DNA of 64,000 bases from Mycolicibacterium sp. CBMA 234 (GCF_009729415.1 NZ_MPKW01000022.1:1-64000), one strand, 5' to 3'; shown: positions 23,652 to 32,590, counted from the first letter of the stretch. Made by a program: numbers and translations. The notes: generated by a model from the letters alone, not told the origin.

Positions 23652-24878
23652 ATGATCACCGCACGAGGACGCGTCGCGCTGGGCGCAGGCGCTGCTGCCC
23701 GCTGGGCCTCGCGCGTCACCGGCCGCGGTGCCGGCGCCATGATCGGCGGGCTCGTCGCCATGAAGCTCGACCCGTCGATTCTGGGCCAGCTCGGCTCCGG
23801 CCGACGCTCGGTCGTCGTCACCGGCACCAACGGCAAGTCCACGACCACCCGGATGACGGCGGCGGCCCTCAGCACCATCGGTGACGTGGCCTCCAATACC
23901 GAGGGCGCCAACATGGACGCCGGGCTGATCGCCGCGCTGGCCGGGGCACGCAAGGCGTCGTTGGCCGCGCTCGAGGTCGACGAGATGCACGTACCGCACG
24001 TGTCCGACGCGGTGGGCCCGTCGGTGATCGTGTTGCTCAACCTGTCGCGCGATCAGCTGGACCGGGTCGGCGAGATCAACCACATCGAACGCACCCTGCG
24101 CGGCGGGCTGGCCCGTCACCCGCAAGCGGTGGTGGTGGCCAACTGCGACGACGTGCTCGTCACCTCGGCGGCCTACGACAGCCCCAACGTGGTGTGGGTG
24201 GCTGCCGGCGGTAGTTGGTCGGGCGACTCGGTGAGCTGCCCGCGCAGCGGTGAGGTGATCGTCCGCGAGAACGGACACTGGTATTCCACCGGCACCGACT
24301 TTTCCCGGCCGACGCCCCAGTGGTGGTACGACGAGACGAATATCTATGGGCCGGAAGGCTTTTCCGCAGCCATGTCGTTGGCGTTGCCCGGTACGGTGAA
24401 CCGCGGTAACGCGACGCAGGCCGTGGCCGCAGCGGTGGCGCTGGGCGCTTCGCCCGCAGCTGCGGTGGCCGCGGTGTGCGAGGTCGACGAGGTCGCCGGC
24501 CGCTACCGGACCATCCAGGTAGGTTCGCACACGGTGCGGGTGCTGCTGGCCAAGAATCCGGCCGGCTGGCAGGAAGCGTTGTCTATGGTCTCCAGTGATG
24601 TTGCGGGAGCAGTCATTTCGGTGAACGGGCAGGTGCCCGACGGCGAAGACCTGTCGTGGCTCTGGGACGTGAACTTCGAGCACTTCGTCGATTTCCCGGC
24701 ACCCATCGTGTCGGCCGGCGAGCGCGGCACCGACCTGGCCGTACGACTTGGCTACGCCGGAGTCGACCACACCCTGGTGCACGACACTTTGGCCGCCATC
24801 AAGTCCTGCCCGCCCGGGCACGTCGAGGTGATCGCCAACTACACGGCTTTCCTACAGCTGAATCGGGAGCTGGCATGA
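23652..24878 (+). CDS. murT: Lipid II isoglutaminyl synthase, MurT subunit
   Basis: This is a 408-residue Mur-ligase homologue. The ATP-binding P-loop GTNGKSTTT is at 58-66, followed by the Mur-ligase central domain (EVDEMHVPHVSD, LNLSRDQLDRVGEINHIE) and the C-terminal DUF1727 domain (YRTIQVGSHTVRVLLAKNPA, LWDVNFEHF, RLGYAGVD). With GatD it amidates the D-glutamate of lipid II to D-isoglutamine, which is needed for peptidoglycan cross-linking. The stop overlaps the gatD start (ATGA). The zinc-ribbon cysteines described in staphylococcal MurT appear mostly lost: only SCPRSGEV is left, with one Cys. The counterpart is Rv3712. Confidence 0.95.
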   Translation: MITARGRVALGAGAAARWASRVTGRGAGAMIGGLVAMKLDPSILGQLGSGRRSVVVTGTNGKSTTTRMTAAALSTIGDVASNTEGANMDAGLIAALAGARKASLAALEVDEMHVPHVSDAVGPSVIVLLNLSRDQLDRVGEINHIERTLRGGLARHPQAVVVANCDDVLVTSAAYDSPNVVWVAAGGSWSGDSVSCPRSGEVIVRENGHWYSTGTDFSRPTPQWWYDETNIYGPEGFSAAMSLALPGTVNRGNATQAVAAAVALGASPAAAVAAVCEVDEVAGRYRTIQVGSHTVRVLLAKNPAGWQEALSMVSSDVAGAVISVNGQVPDGEDLSWLWDVNFEHFVDFPAPIVSAGERGTDLAVRLGYAGVDHTLVHDTLAAIKSCPPGHVEVIANYTAFLQLNRELA

Positions 24879-25588
24879 GCGAGCCCGTACGTATCGGCCT
24901 GGTGTTGCCCGACGTCATGGGCACTTACGGCGACGGTGGCAACGCCGTCGTCCTGCGACAGCGGTTGCAGCTCAGGGGAATTGACGCGGAGATCGTCGAG
25001 ATCACCCTGAACGATCCGGTGCCGGACTCGCTGGACCTCTACACTCTCGGCGGTGCTGAGGACTACGCGCAGCGCCTGGCGACCCGGCACCTGCTGCAGT
25101 ACCCGGGCCTGCAACGGGCGGCCGAACGGGGCGCCCCGGTGCTGGCCATCTGCGCGGCCATCCAGGTGCTCGGGCACTGGTATGAGACGTCGTCAGGCGA
25201 GCGGGTCGAGGGCGTCGGCATGCTGGACGTGACGACCTCCCCGCAGCCCGAACGCACCATCGGCGAAGTGACGTCGGTTCCGGTGATCGACGGCCTCACA
25301 CAGAAGCTCACCGGCTTCGAAAACCACCGCGGTGGAACCGATCTCGGTCCACTGGCGCAGCCGCTGGCCCGTGTCGAGAAGGGCGCCGGCAACCGCGCAG
25401 GCTCCGGCTACGACGGCGTCGTGCAGGGCAGCGTAGTGGCCACCTATCTGCACGGCCCGTGCTTGGCCCGCAACCCCGAGCTGGCCGACTACTTGCTGGC
25501 CCAGGTGGTCGGCGAGCTGCCGCCCCTGGAACTACCCGAGGTCGACCTGCTCCGCCGCGAGCGCCTCGCGGCTCCCCGCCGCGCCTAG
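24875..25588 (+). CDS. gatD: Lipid II isoglutaminyl synthase, glutaminase subunit GatD
   Basis: This 237-residue class-I glutamine amidotransferase-like protein (older name CobQ2) begins at ATG 24875, overlapping the murT stop. The nucleophile is Cys93 in LAICAAIQVLG and the catalytic His is His193 in TYLHGPCLARNP, positions matching characterised GatD (about Cys94 and His189). The GGAEDYAQ and GFENHRGGTDLG segments are family signatures. It releases ammonia from glutamine and channels it to MurT. The counterpart is Rv3713, and the order is the same as in M. tuberculosis. Confidence 0.95.
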   Translation: MSEPVRIGLVLPDVMGTYGDGGNAVVLRQRLQLRGIDAEIVEITLNDPVPDSLDLYTLGGAEDYAQRLATRHLLQYPGLQRAAERGAPVLAICAAIQVLGHWYETSSGERVEGVGMLDVTTSPQPERTIGEVTSVPVIDGLTQKLTGFENHRGGTDLGPLAQPLARVEKGAGNRAGSGYDGVVQGSVVATYLHGPCLARNPELADYLLAQVVGELPPLELPEVDLLRRERLAAPRRA

Positions 25589-25600
25589 TTTCGGCGGCAA

Positions 25601-26365
25601 CTACGAGAGCAAGCCCGCACCTTGGGCCACGAACGCCAGGCCGACGAGCGTCAGGATCGCCGCCACGATCTGCTGCCGGTAGCCGCCCACCCAGTCGTGC
25701 ACTTTCTTCAGTGCCGCTTGGGTTTTCGCAGGGGTGACGACGTTGCAGAGCAGCACCACCTCGACCACGGCGAGGCTCACCGCGATGAACACCATCGCGA
25801 CGCCGACCTGCGTGCCGATCGCCGCGCCCGACGCCAGGATGGTGGTGAGCGCGAACAGCACCAGCGACGGGTTCGGCCCGGCCCAGAAGCCGATCACCGC
25901 CGCCACCCACAACGCCCCGCTCTCCCACGCGTCGTGGGCGCGCGCCAGTAGGCGCTGACCCGCTGAGGCGCCCTCGTCCGGCGCGTCCTGCCCACGCTGC
26001 AACAACTTTGAGATGGGCGAGACATCCGCGTCCGGGGCGCGCTTGCGGGCCACCGCCCGCGCCGCCAGCACCGCGGCGATGACCACCAGCAACACCCCGA
26101 CAAAGACCTGGACGTGCCGCAGCGTGGCACTCGCCGTGGTCTGGGGGTTGGCCAGGTCGTGCACCCACGCCAGGTCCGTGAAGTGCAGCGCGAGGAGCGG
26201 CAGTAACAGCAGCACGACGCTGGCAGTCACGCAGCCTACCCAGTACACCAGCAAGTTCTGCGCCGGCCGCGGCCGCGAGATCAACAACAAATTGACGCCC
26301 AGCCGCACCGGGTCGAACGCGATCGGCAGCGCCAGCACCGCCACAGAGCCCCACATTGCCGCCAA
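25601..26365 (-). CDS. GAP-family (Sap/Gap, glycolipid-addressing type) membrane protein
   Basis: This 254-residue protein has six predicted helices and matches by eye the mycobacterial GAP family (LysE-like fold; founding members are Gap for glycopeptidolipid and Sap for sulfolipid-1 export). Features: ALPIAFDPVRLGVNLLLISRPRPAQNLLVYWVGC at the start, a charged cytoplasmic loop with KLLQRGQD, then GFWAGPNPSLVLFALTTILASGAAIG and a final helix. A TTG at 26363-26365 is the preferred start because GGGGAG lies 9 bases upstream; an ATG three codons later is an alternative. It follows the acyl-CoA synthetase by 22 bases and might be in that operon. A role in exporting the NRPS product encoded from 37123 is a speculation worth testing. 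Confidence 0.8.
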   Translation of the reverse strand: MAAMWGSVAVLALPIAFDPVRLGVNLLLISRPRPAQNLLVYWVGCVTASVVLLLLPLLALHFTDLAWVHDLANPQTTASATLRHVQVFVGVLLVVIAAVLAARAVARKRAPDADVSPISKLLQRGQDAPDEGASAGQRLLARAHDAWESGALWVAAVIGFWAGPNPSLVLFALTTILASGAAIGTQVGVAMVFIAVSLAVVEVVLLCNVVTPAKTQAALKKVHDWVGGYRQQIVAAILTLVGLAFVAQGAGLLS

Positions 26366-26387
26366 CTTACCCGGCTCCCCTGGGACG

Positions 26388-28271
26388 CTACGTCGCGCGC
26401 AGCACCGGGATGAGCGCGTCGATGACGGAGCTGTCCTCGATGGTCGACGGGATGACGTAGTCGGTCCCTTCGGCGATCTGCCGCATGGTCTTTCGCAGGA
26501 TCTTGCCCGAGCGGGTCTTGGGTAGGGCGTTCACCACGGTGACGTCGCGGAAGGTGGCGACCGCACCGATCTGGTCGCGGACCATCGCCGCCAGCTCTTG
26601 CTGCAGCACCGGGTGCTCGATGTCCTGGCCGGACTTGAGCACCACGTAGCCGCTGGGACGCTGGCCCTTGAGGTCGTCGTGCAGGCCGATGACGGCGCAC
26701 TCGGCGATAGCCGGGTGTCCGGCGATGACGGCTTCGATGCTGCCCGTCGAAAGTCGGTGGCCCGCAACGTTGATCACGTCATCGGTGCGACCGAGGACCG
26801 TCAGGTAGCCGTCGTCGTCGACGTAGCCGAAGTCGCCCGTCAGGTAGTAGCCGGGGAACGCGGACAGGTAGGACTGCACGAATCCCGTGTCGTTGCGCCA
26901 CAATCCGGCGAGCGTGCCCGGCGGCAGCGGCAGCTTGATGACGATGTTGCCTTCGACCCCGGCTGCGACGGGATCGCCGGATGCGTCGACGATGTCGACG
27001 CGATAGCCCGGTACCGGCACGGTCGGCGACCCCGCCTTGATGGCCATCGGCTCGAGCCCACGGAGATTGGCACAGATGGCCCAGCCGGTTTCGGTCTGCC
27101 ACCAGTGATCGACGACGGGACGCTGCAGCACCTCCGACGCCCACTCGTAGGTGTCGGGGTCCAGCCGCTCGCCGGCGACGAACAGCGTGCGCAGCGACGA
27201 AATGTCATGTGCGGCAAGCATCGAAGCGCTGGGATCGGCCTTGCGGATGGCGCGCAGCGCGGTGGGCGCGGTGAACAGCGCATCAACGCCATGCTGCTCG
27301 ATGACGCGCCAGAACGCCCCCGCGTCCGGAGTGCCGACGGGCTTGCCCTCGTAAAGCACTGTCGTCGCACCGGCGATCAGCGGTCCGTACACGATGTACG
27401 AGCTGCCCACGACCCACCCGATGTCCGACGCGGTCCACATCACCTGGCCGGCACCGATGTCGTAGACGTTCTTCATGGACCACGCCAGCGCGACGGCGTG
27501 CCCGCCGTTGTCGCGCACGACGCCCTTGGGCTTACCCGTCGTCCCAGACGTGTAGAGGATGTAGAGCGGATCGGTCGCCGCCACTGGCACTGGCGCCGCC
27601 GGCGAAGCGGTGGCGACCAACTCGTCCCAGTCCAGGTAGCCCGGGTAGTCGGCAGCGGCGCCGGCGATCTCGGCGCGGTTCTTCACGATCACCGTGGCGG
27701 GCGCGGCGCTGGACAACGCCAGCGCTTTGGCCACAACGGGCAGGTACTCGACGGCCCGTCCCGGCTCCAGACCGCCCGAGGCCGTCAGCAGGGCCGCGGG
27801 CTGCGCGTCGTCGATACGGGCCGCGAGTTCATTGGCCGCGAAGCCGCCGAAGACGACCGAATGCACCGCACCGATGCGGGCACAGGCCAGCATCGCGATG
27901 ACGGCCTCCGGAATCATCGGCATGTACACCACAACCCGGTCACCGGCGGTGACGCCTTGCGCGGCAAGCACTCCGGCGAAGCGTGCCACGCGGTCGAGCA
28001 GTTCGGCGTAACTGAACGCCTGCTGCACGCCGACCATCGCCGAGTCATAGATCAGCGCGGTGCGGTCGCCGTTGCCGGCCGCCACATGGCGGTCGAGCGC
28101 GTTGTAGCAGGTGTTCAGCTGCCCGTCCGGAAACCAGCGGTAATGCGGCGCCGCGGAATCATCGAGAGCCCGGGTCGGCGCGACCGTCCAGTCGATGGCC
28201 TCGGCGGCCGCCAGCCAGAAGTCGTCGGGCCGCTCGGCCGCGGCTTCGAACGCCTCGCGATATGCGCTCAC
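26388..28271 (-). CDS. Acyl-CoA synthetase, propionate/acetate type (PrpE-like)
   Basis: This 627-residue AMP-forming synthetase activates acetate or propionate (or a similar short acid) to its CoA thioester. The GTG at 28269-28271 overlaps the preceding aminotransferase stop. The P-loop is in ILYTSGTTGKPKGVV. WWQTETGWAI, the adenine/substrate pocket, is followed by YYLTGDFGYVDDDGYLTVLGRTDDVINVAGHRLSTGSIE. The catalytic Lys is in PKTRSGKILRKTMRQIAEG near the C-terminus, the site acetylated in Acs-type enzymes. The N-terminal FWLAAAEAIDW plus HYRWFPDGQLNTCYNALDRH is the PrpE/Acs N-terminal domain. Its place behind an aminotransferase-fold enzyme and a permease suggests it salvages the acid produced from their substrate. 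Confidence 0.93.
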   Translation of the reverse strand: MSAYREAFEAAAERPDDFWLAAAEAIDWTVAPTRALDDSAAPHYRWFPDGQLNTCYNALDRHVAAGNGDRTALIYDSAMVGVQQAFSYAELLDRVARFAGVLAAQGVTAGDRVVVYMPMIPEAVIAMLACARIGAVHSVVFGGFAANELAARIDDAQPAALLTASGGLEPGRAVEYLPVVAKALALSSAAPATVIVKNRAEIAGAAADYPGYLDWDELVATASPAAPVPVAATDPLYILYTSGTTGKPKGVVRDNGGHAVALAWSMKNVYDIGAGQVMWTASDIGWVVGSSYIVYGPLIAGATTVLYEGKPVGTPDAGAFWRVIEQHGVDALFTAPTALRAIRKADPSASMLAAHDISSLRTLFVAGERLDPDTYEWASEVLQRPVVDHWWQTETGWAICANLRGLEPMAIKAGSPTVPVPGYRVDIVDASGDPVAAGVEGNIVIKLPLPPGTLAGLWRNDTGFVQSYLSAFPGYYLTGDFGYVDDDGYLTVLGRTDDVINVAGHRLSTGSIEAVIAGHPAIAECAVIGLHDDLKGQRPSGYVVLKSGQDIEHPVLQQELAAMVRDQIGAVATFRDVTVVNALPKTRSGKILRKTMRQIAEGTDYVIPSTIEDSSVIDALIPVLRAT

Positions 28272-29593
28272 GCAAGCTCCTTGACGACGGCCGAGAACGC
28301 CGTCATGAACCAGTCCAGGTCTGACATCGAGAACACAAGAGGCGGGCGCACTTTGAGGATGTTGCCATGTCCGCCGCACACAGAGATCAGAACGCGGTTA
28401 TCCCGCATGGTGTCAACGATGCGCTGCGCCTGGGCCCCGTCGTGTTCCTTGGTGGCGGGGTCGGTGACGATTTCGACCCCGGTGTACAGCCCGGTGCCGC
28501 GAACGTCGCCCACGAACGGGAACTCCTTGGCCAGAGCGCGGAGGTCGGAACGCATTTGGTTACCGACGGTCCGGGCGTGCTCGGCCAGTCCGTCCCCCTG
28601 GATAACGTCGAGGACGGCCTGCGCAGCCGCCATCGACACCGGGTTGCCGCCAAAGGTGTTGAAGTACGGTGTTTCTCGCGCGAACGCGTCGAGAATCTCC
28701 GGGCGCGCCGCCATCGCGGCGACCGGAATGCCGTTGCCCATGGGCTTGCCCATGGTCACCAGATCGGGGACGACGCCGTGGCGCTGGAATCCCCACATCG
28801 CCTCGCCGGTGCGGGAGAAACCGGGCTGGACTTCGTCGGCGATGAACACGCCGCCGGCCCGGTGCACCACCTCGACCGCCGGTGCCAGCACCGTGGGGTC
28901 GACGTAGATGCCGTCGGACGAGAAGATCGAATCCAGCAGCAGCGCACTGAATTTGTGGCCGTGCCGTTCGAGGTCGGCGATCGCGGCGCTGACCTGGTCG
29001 GCGAACCAGCGACCCAGCACCGCCGGGTCGATGCGATACGAGTCCGGCGCCGGCACGGTACGCACGTTGGCGCCGAGCGCGACCCCGACACCCAGCGACG
29101 GCGACATCGCCGAGATCAGCGCACTGTTGCCGTGGTATGCCTCCTCGGTGACGATGACCCCGGTGCCGCCGGTGTATTCCTCGGCCACCCGAACCGCCAG
29201 GTCATTGGCTTCAGATCCCGTGCAGGTGAACATGATCGACGAGATCTCTGCCGGGAACGTGGCCAGCAACTGCTCGGAGTAGTCGAGGATGCCGCCGTGC
29301 AGATAGCGGGTGTGGGTGTTCAGTTCCGACATCTGGTTGGTGACGGCCTCGATCACCCGTGGGTTGCAGTGCCCCACACTGGCCACGTTGTTGTAGGCGT
29401 CGAGGTACTTGTTGCCCTCGGCGTCGAACAGATGGGCACCGGAACCCTTGACCAGGTGCACCGGCCGGTTGTAGAAGAGCCGGTACGACGGCCCCAGCGT
29501 CGCCCGCCGCTTTTCGACCATGGCATCGGTGGCGGGGTCGAGGTCTCCCGCGCCGGTATAGCTGTTGGAATCCATGATGGCGGAAAATGCCAT
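28268..29593 (-). CDS. Class-III aminotransferase-fold PLP enzyme, phospholyase-like
   Basis: This 441-residue PLP enzyme has its ATG at 29591-29593, with GAGGGG about 8 bases upstream. PLP-binding features: TGSEANDLAVRVA near 126, IADEVQPGFSRTG with Asp253, and VTMGKPMGNG with Lys283 as the Schiff-base lysine. LGPSYRLFYNRPVHLVKGSGAHLFDAEG and CVGHCNPRV-type segments near the N-terminus resemble the AGXT2L branch (ethanolamine-phosphate and phosphohydroxylysine phospholyases) as much as transaminases. The APH-type kinase across the shared promoter is the partner expected for a phospholyase, which would split a phosphorylated amino alcohol into aldehyde, ammonia and phosphate. A plain omega-aminotransferase is the alternative. 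Confidence 0.88.
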   Translation of the reverse strand: MAFSAIMDSNSYTGAGDLDPATDAMVEKRRATLGPSYRLFYNRPVHLVKGSGAHLFDAEGNKYLDAYNNVASVGHCNPRVIEAVTNQMSELNTHTRYLHGGILDYSEQLLATFPAEISSIMFTCTGSEANDLAVRVAEEYTGGTGVIVTEEAYHGNSALISAMSPSLGVGVALGANVRTVPAPDSYRIDPAVLGRWFADQVSAAIADLERHGHKFSALLLDSIFSSDGIYVDPTVLAPAVEVVHRAGGVFIADEVQPGFSRTGEAMWGFQRHGVVPDLVTMGKPMGNGIPVAAMAARPEILDAFARETPYFNTFGGNPVSMAAAQAVLDVIQGDGLAEHARTVGNQMRSDLRALAKEFPFVGDVRGTGLYTGVEIVTDPATKEHDGAQAQRIVDTMRDNRVLISVCGGHGNILKVRPPLVFSMSDLDWFMTAFSAVVKELA

Positions 29594-29626
29594 GTTCTTG
29601 TCCCCTCTGAGGTGGTGGCGGGCGAC

Positions 29627-29662
29627 GCTGAATGACGTTGCGGCGACCGATGCTGAATGACG
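29627..29662. repeat. Two direct copies of GCTGAATGACG between permease and aminotransferase genes
   Basis: The 11-base GCTGAATGACG occurs at 29627-29637 and 29652-29662, a 25-base period, in the 78-base gap between the permease stop and the aminotransferase start. A short inverted repeat (TGACGCC/GGCGTCA, 29658-29674) overlaps the second copy and the permease stop codon. It may be a local duplication or a weak processing or regulatory site; nothing more can be said. Confidence 0.4.
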
Positions 29663-29671
29663 CCTACGGCG

Positions 29672-31261
29672 TCAACGTTCTTCGTCGAGTACGACGCGTC
29701 CCAGTCGGTCATAGCGCTGTGGGGACCGGGCCCGGAGCACAAGTGCGATGACGACTCCGGCCGTGGCTGTGGTGCCCACCACGTACGGGATCGAGGTGAA
29801 GATGATGTCCTCTGACGCCGTCCCCGCGGCGAAGGATGCGTTCTTGATCAGCAGGTAGATCACGTAGAGCATGCCGATGCCGCCCAGTCCGGGCGCGACG
29901 AAGGTACGGAACCAGTGCTTGGTCTCCGGATGTTGTTTGCGCACATGGAAGTACGAGACCACCGAGAACGCGGCCAGCGCCTGCACGATCAGGATGGCAG
30001 AGGTACCCATGAGGGCACCGAGGCCGAACAGCCCGCTGTACGGGTCCCGTCCCGAGACCGCGAACCACACGACGATCGCCAACGCCAAGGCACTCTGGAC
30101 AAAGCCGGCGATGTGCGGCGAGCCGTGGCGGCGATGCGTGCGGCCAACGGTTTTCGCGGTGCCGGCGATGATGTCTTCACGGCCGATCGCATAGATGTAG
30201 CGCGAGGCGCAGTTGTGGAAGGCCATGCCGCAGGCGTACGAGCCGGTGGTCAGCAGGATCTGGAACATGGTCACGGCCCAGCCGCCGAGATGGTCCCGCA
30301 CCGGGCCGAAGAAGATTTCGCCGGCGGTGTTCGTATCCTGGGCTAGGGCAATGGCTTTGGAGGGACCGGTACCGACGATCGCCAGCCATGACACCACAAC
30401 GTAGAACGCCCCGATGCCCAACACCGACGACATGATCGCGATGGGGATGATCTTCTTCGGGTTCTTGGACTCTTCGCCGTACATGGCGCTGGATTCGAAA
30501 CCGACCCAGGACCAGAAGGCGAAGAACAATCCGACACCAGCCGACCCAACCACGGCCATGGTGCCGGCCCCGTTCACGTTCGGGACGACGGCATTCAGCC
30601 CCTTCAGGCCGTTGATCGGGTTGAGCGACCCCAGCGACCAGCCCTCAGGCCCGCCACCTGTGGCGACCACCGAGCCGGCCATCAGGGTCAGCATGACGAT
30701 CTCGGTAACCAGCAGTCCGCCAAGCACTTTCGCGGCCAGGTTGACGTCGAAGTAGGTCAGGACGGCATTGGCGACGATCATCGCCACGGCGAACAGCAGC
30801 CATGGCAGTTTGACGCCGAATAGTGAGTCGAACAGGTCTCGCGAGAAGAACGCGAAAATGCCGACCAGCGCGGGCTCAAAGACGATGTAAGCCAACATGG
30901 TCAGGAAACCCGCCGACAAGCCGACCACCCGGCCGAGGCCATGGGAGATGTAGCCGTAGAACGCGCCGGTCGCGGTGATGTGCCTCGACATCGCCGCATA
31001 GCCGACGGAGAACAGCCCGAGCACAATGGTGGCGATCAGGTACCCCGCGGGCGCCGCCGCGCCGTTGCCGAAGCCGATGGCGATGGGTACGTTGCCGACC
31101 ATCGCGGTGATCGGGGCGGCGGTGGCCACCGCCATGAACAGCACACCCGGCAACCCGACCGCGTCGCGTTTGAGCCGCTGAACGCCCGGGGCGCCGTCGT
31201 GGCTACCAGGCGGCGCCGCGGCGGACGCTTTGGTTCGGGGATAATCGTCGATCTCACTCAT
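29672..31261 (-). CDS. APC-superfamily amino acid/amine permease
   Basis: This 529-residue transporter has about 12 transmembrane helices. The ATG at 31259-31261 (MSEIDDY) is preferred; an upstream in-frame start adds three residues. The first helix holds the family substrate-binding pattern GVLFMAVATAAPITAMVGNVP, followed by GNGAAAPAGYLIATIVLGLFSVGYAAMSRH and, in helix 6, FFAFWSWVGFESSAMYGEESKNPKK, which is diagnostic of APC permeases. It is the first gene of the minus-strand unit with the aminotransferase-fold enzyme and acyl-CoA synthetase, so it probably imports the substrate they degrade. The start codon lies about 27 bases from one copy of the inverted regulatory motif. Confidence 0.93.
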   Translation of the reverse strand: MSEIDDYPRTKASAAAPPGSHDGAPGVQRLKRDAVGLPGVLFMAVATAAPITAMVGNVPIAIGFGNGAAAPAGYLIATIVLGLFSVGYAAMSRHITATGAFYGYISHGLGRVVGLSAGFLTMLAYIVFEPALVGIFAFFSRDLFDSLFGVKLPWLLFAVAMIVANAVLTYFDVNLAAKVLGGLLVTEIVMLTLMAGSVVATGGGPEGWSLGSLNPINGLKGLNAVVPNVNGAGTMAVVGSAGVGLFFAFWSWVGFESSAMYGEESKNPKKIIPIAIMSSVLGIGAFYVVVSWLAIVGTGPSKAIALAQDTNTAGEIFFGPVRDHLGGWAVTMFQILLTTGSYACGMAFHNCASRYIYAIGREDIIAGTAKTVGRTHRRHGSPHIAGFVQSALALAIVVWFAVSGRDPYSGLFGLGALMGTSAILIVQALAAFSVVSYFHVRKQHPETKHWFRTFVAPGLGGIGMLYVIYLLIKNASFAAGTASEDIIFTSIPYVVGTTATAGVVIALVLRARSPQRYDRLGRVVLDEER

Positions 31262-31562
31262 GGGTGTCAACCGATCTGAGGGAAGTTATTTGGTCTGCTC
31301 TACCGAGTGCCGTTCGGCCGTCTTTCGGACCAATCTGGCACGAATCGTCAGCGCAACGCTATTGCTACCAGACCGATTCGGCGGCGTCAATACCCTGATC
31401 AGCCGCAGATAAACCCTAGGAGAGCTGCAACGTTCCCAGGTACCTCCCAGCTCAATTCGCAGCAACAAATTTTTCGGTTTTGGTTCATTATTCGCCCCCG
31501 ATGGGGTAGAACTAAGCAGACCAAATGACGTGACCGGGCCCACACCCTCCAGGAGATCCACA
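31262..31562. promoter_or_regulatory. Shared divergent promoter region with inverted 12-bp motif
   Basis: This 301-base gap separates the divergent permease and kinase genes. ATTTGGTCTGCT at 31288-31299 and its exact reverse complement AGCAGACCAAAT at 31515-31526 lie 27-38 and 37-48 bases from the two start codons, each preceded in its own transcriptional direction by GGTAGA. Weaker relatives (CGGACCAAT at 31326, CAGACCGATT at 31369) lie between. TGGTCT/AGACCA half-sites are typical of GntR/HutC-type operators, and a GntR/UTRA gene ends this cluster. The rest of the gap is AT-richer than its surroundings (31460-31500) and holds no gene that I can see. Confidence 0.65.
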
Positions 31563-32579
31563 ATGAGTGACATGGCCGCCGCCGACTACGAGCGCTTCGC
31601 CCGCGCCGCGCTTCCGCACTACAACCTGGGCTCCGCGACCGTGACGCTGCTGAGTTTTTCCGAGAACGGCACGTTCCTGGTGGACAACGGCGGCGAGCGT
31701 GTGGTCCTGCGCGTGCATCGGCCGGGCTACCACTCGCTGGCCGCCATCGAATCTGAACTCGATTGGATGGAGAGCTTGCGGCTCACCTCGTCCATCACGA
31801 CGCCGCAGGTGATCCCCGCGCCAGACGGCCGCCGCGTGGTCGAGGCTCAGGTCGGCGACGAGACGTGTCTGGTCGATCTGTTCACCTTCGTCGAGGGCAC
31901 CATCGCCGAGGACGACGCGTCTGACATCAGCTTCAGCGAGCTCGGCGCCATCACCGCGGCGCTGCACGACCACGTCCAGCAGTGGCAGCGACCGGGGGCG
32001 TTCACCCGGTTCAGCTGGGATCTGGAGACCATGCTCGGCCCGGCCGGCCGGTGGGGGAACTGGCGCAACGCCCCAGCCCTGAGCGCCGACGACGCGGCCG
32101 TCATCGAAGAAGCCGAGCGCAAGGTCATCGACCGACTCACCGACTACGGCATGGGCCCGGAACGGTTCGGTCTGGTCCACGCCGACCTGCGGATGTCCAA
32201 CCTGATGGTGCACCAAGGCAAGATCACCGTCATCGACTTCGACGACTGCGGCTGGTCGTGGTACCTCACCGATCTCGGTGCGGTGGTGTCGTTCATCGAG
32301 GAATCCCCCGACGCGCCGCGCATCATCGACGAGTGGCTCGAGGGCTACCGCAGCGTCCGCGACATCCCCGCCGCCGACCTCGCTGAAATCCCGACCTTCG
32401 TGATGCTGCGCCGCCTGATGCTCACTGCCTGGATCGGCACCCATCCAGAATCCTCCCCGGCACAGACCCTCGGCCATCGATATGCCTCTGGCACAGCACA
32501 ATTGGCGCAGGCCTACCTGACCGACCCGTCCTGGTTCCGGGTCGATGTACCCGCCACCGCACATACTCTCGCCCACTGA
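31563..32579 (+). CDS. APH-family small-molecule kinase (homoserine/hydroxylysine/ethanolamine kinase-like)
   Basis: The kinase has 338 residues from ATG 31563, with AGGAG about 10 bases upstream. It has the aminoglycoside-phosphotransferase/choline-kinase fold: nucleotide-loop region with SENGTFLVDNGGERVVLRVHRPG, the hinge DLFTFVEG, the catalytic HADLRMSNLM (Asp208, Asn213) and the metal-binding IDFDDCGWSWYLTDLG (Asp225). In this family the branch next to class-III aminotransferase genes phosphorylates hydroxylysine, ethanolamine or related amino alcohols. Divergent placement from the phospholyase-like enzyme and permease with a common regulatory motif supports that. Antibiotic resistance is unlikely in this context. 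Confidence 0.85.
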   Translation: MSDMAAADYERFARAALPHYNLGSATVTLLSFSENGTFLVDNGGERVVLRVHRPGYHSLAAIESELDWMESLRLTSSITTPQVIPAPDGRRVVEAQVGDETCLVDLFTFVEGTIAEDDASDISFSELGAITAALHDHVQQWQRPGAFTRFSWDLETMLGPAGRWGNWRNAPALSADDAAVIEEAERKVIDRLTDYGMGPERFGLVHADLRMSNLMVHQGKITVIDFDDCGWSWYLTDLGAVVSFIEESPDAPRIIDEWLEGYRSVRDIPAADLAEIPTFVMLRRLMLTAWIGTHPESSPAQTLGHRYASGTAQLAQAYLTDPSWFRVDVPATAHTLAH

Positions 32580-32590
32580 CAAGGACAACC

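Noticed and set aside
31563..32579. Aminoglycoside resistance function for the APH-family kinase
   Set aside because: The gene shares a regulatory region with a catabolic permease/PLP-enzyme unit; its HADLRMSNLM pattern is common to metabolic kinases of this fold.
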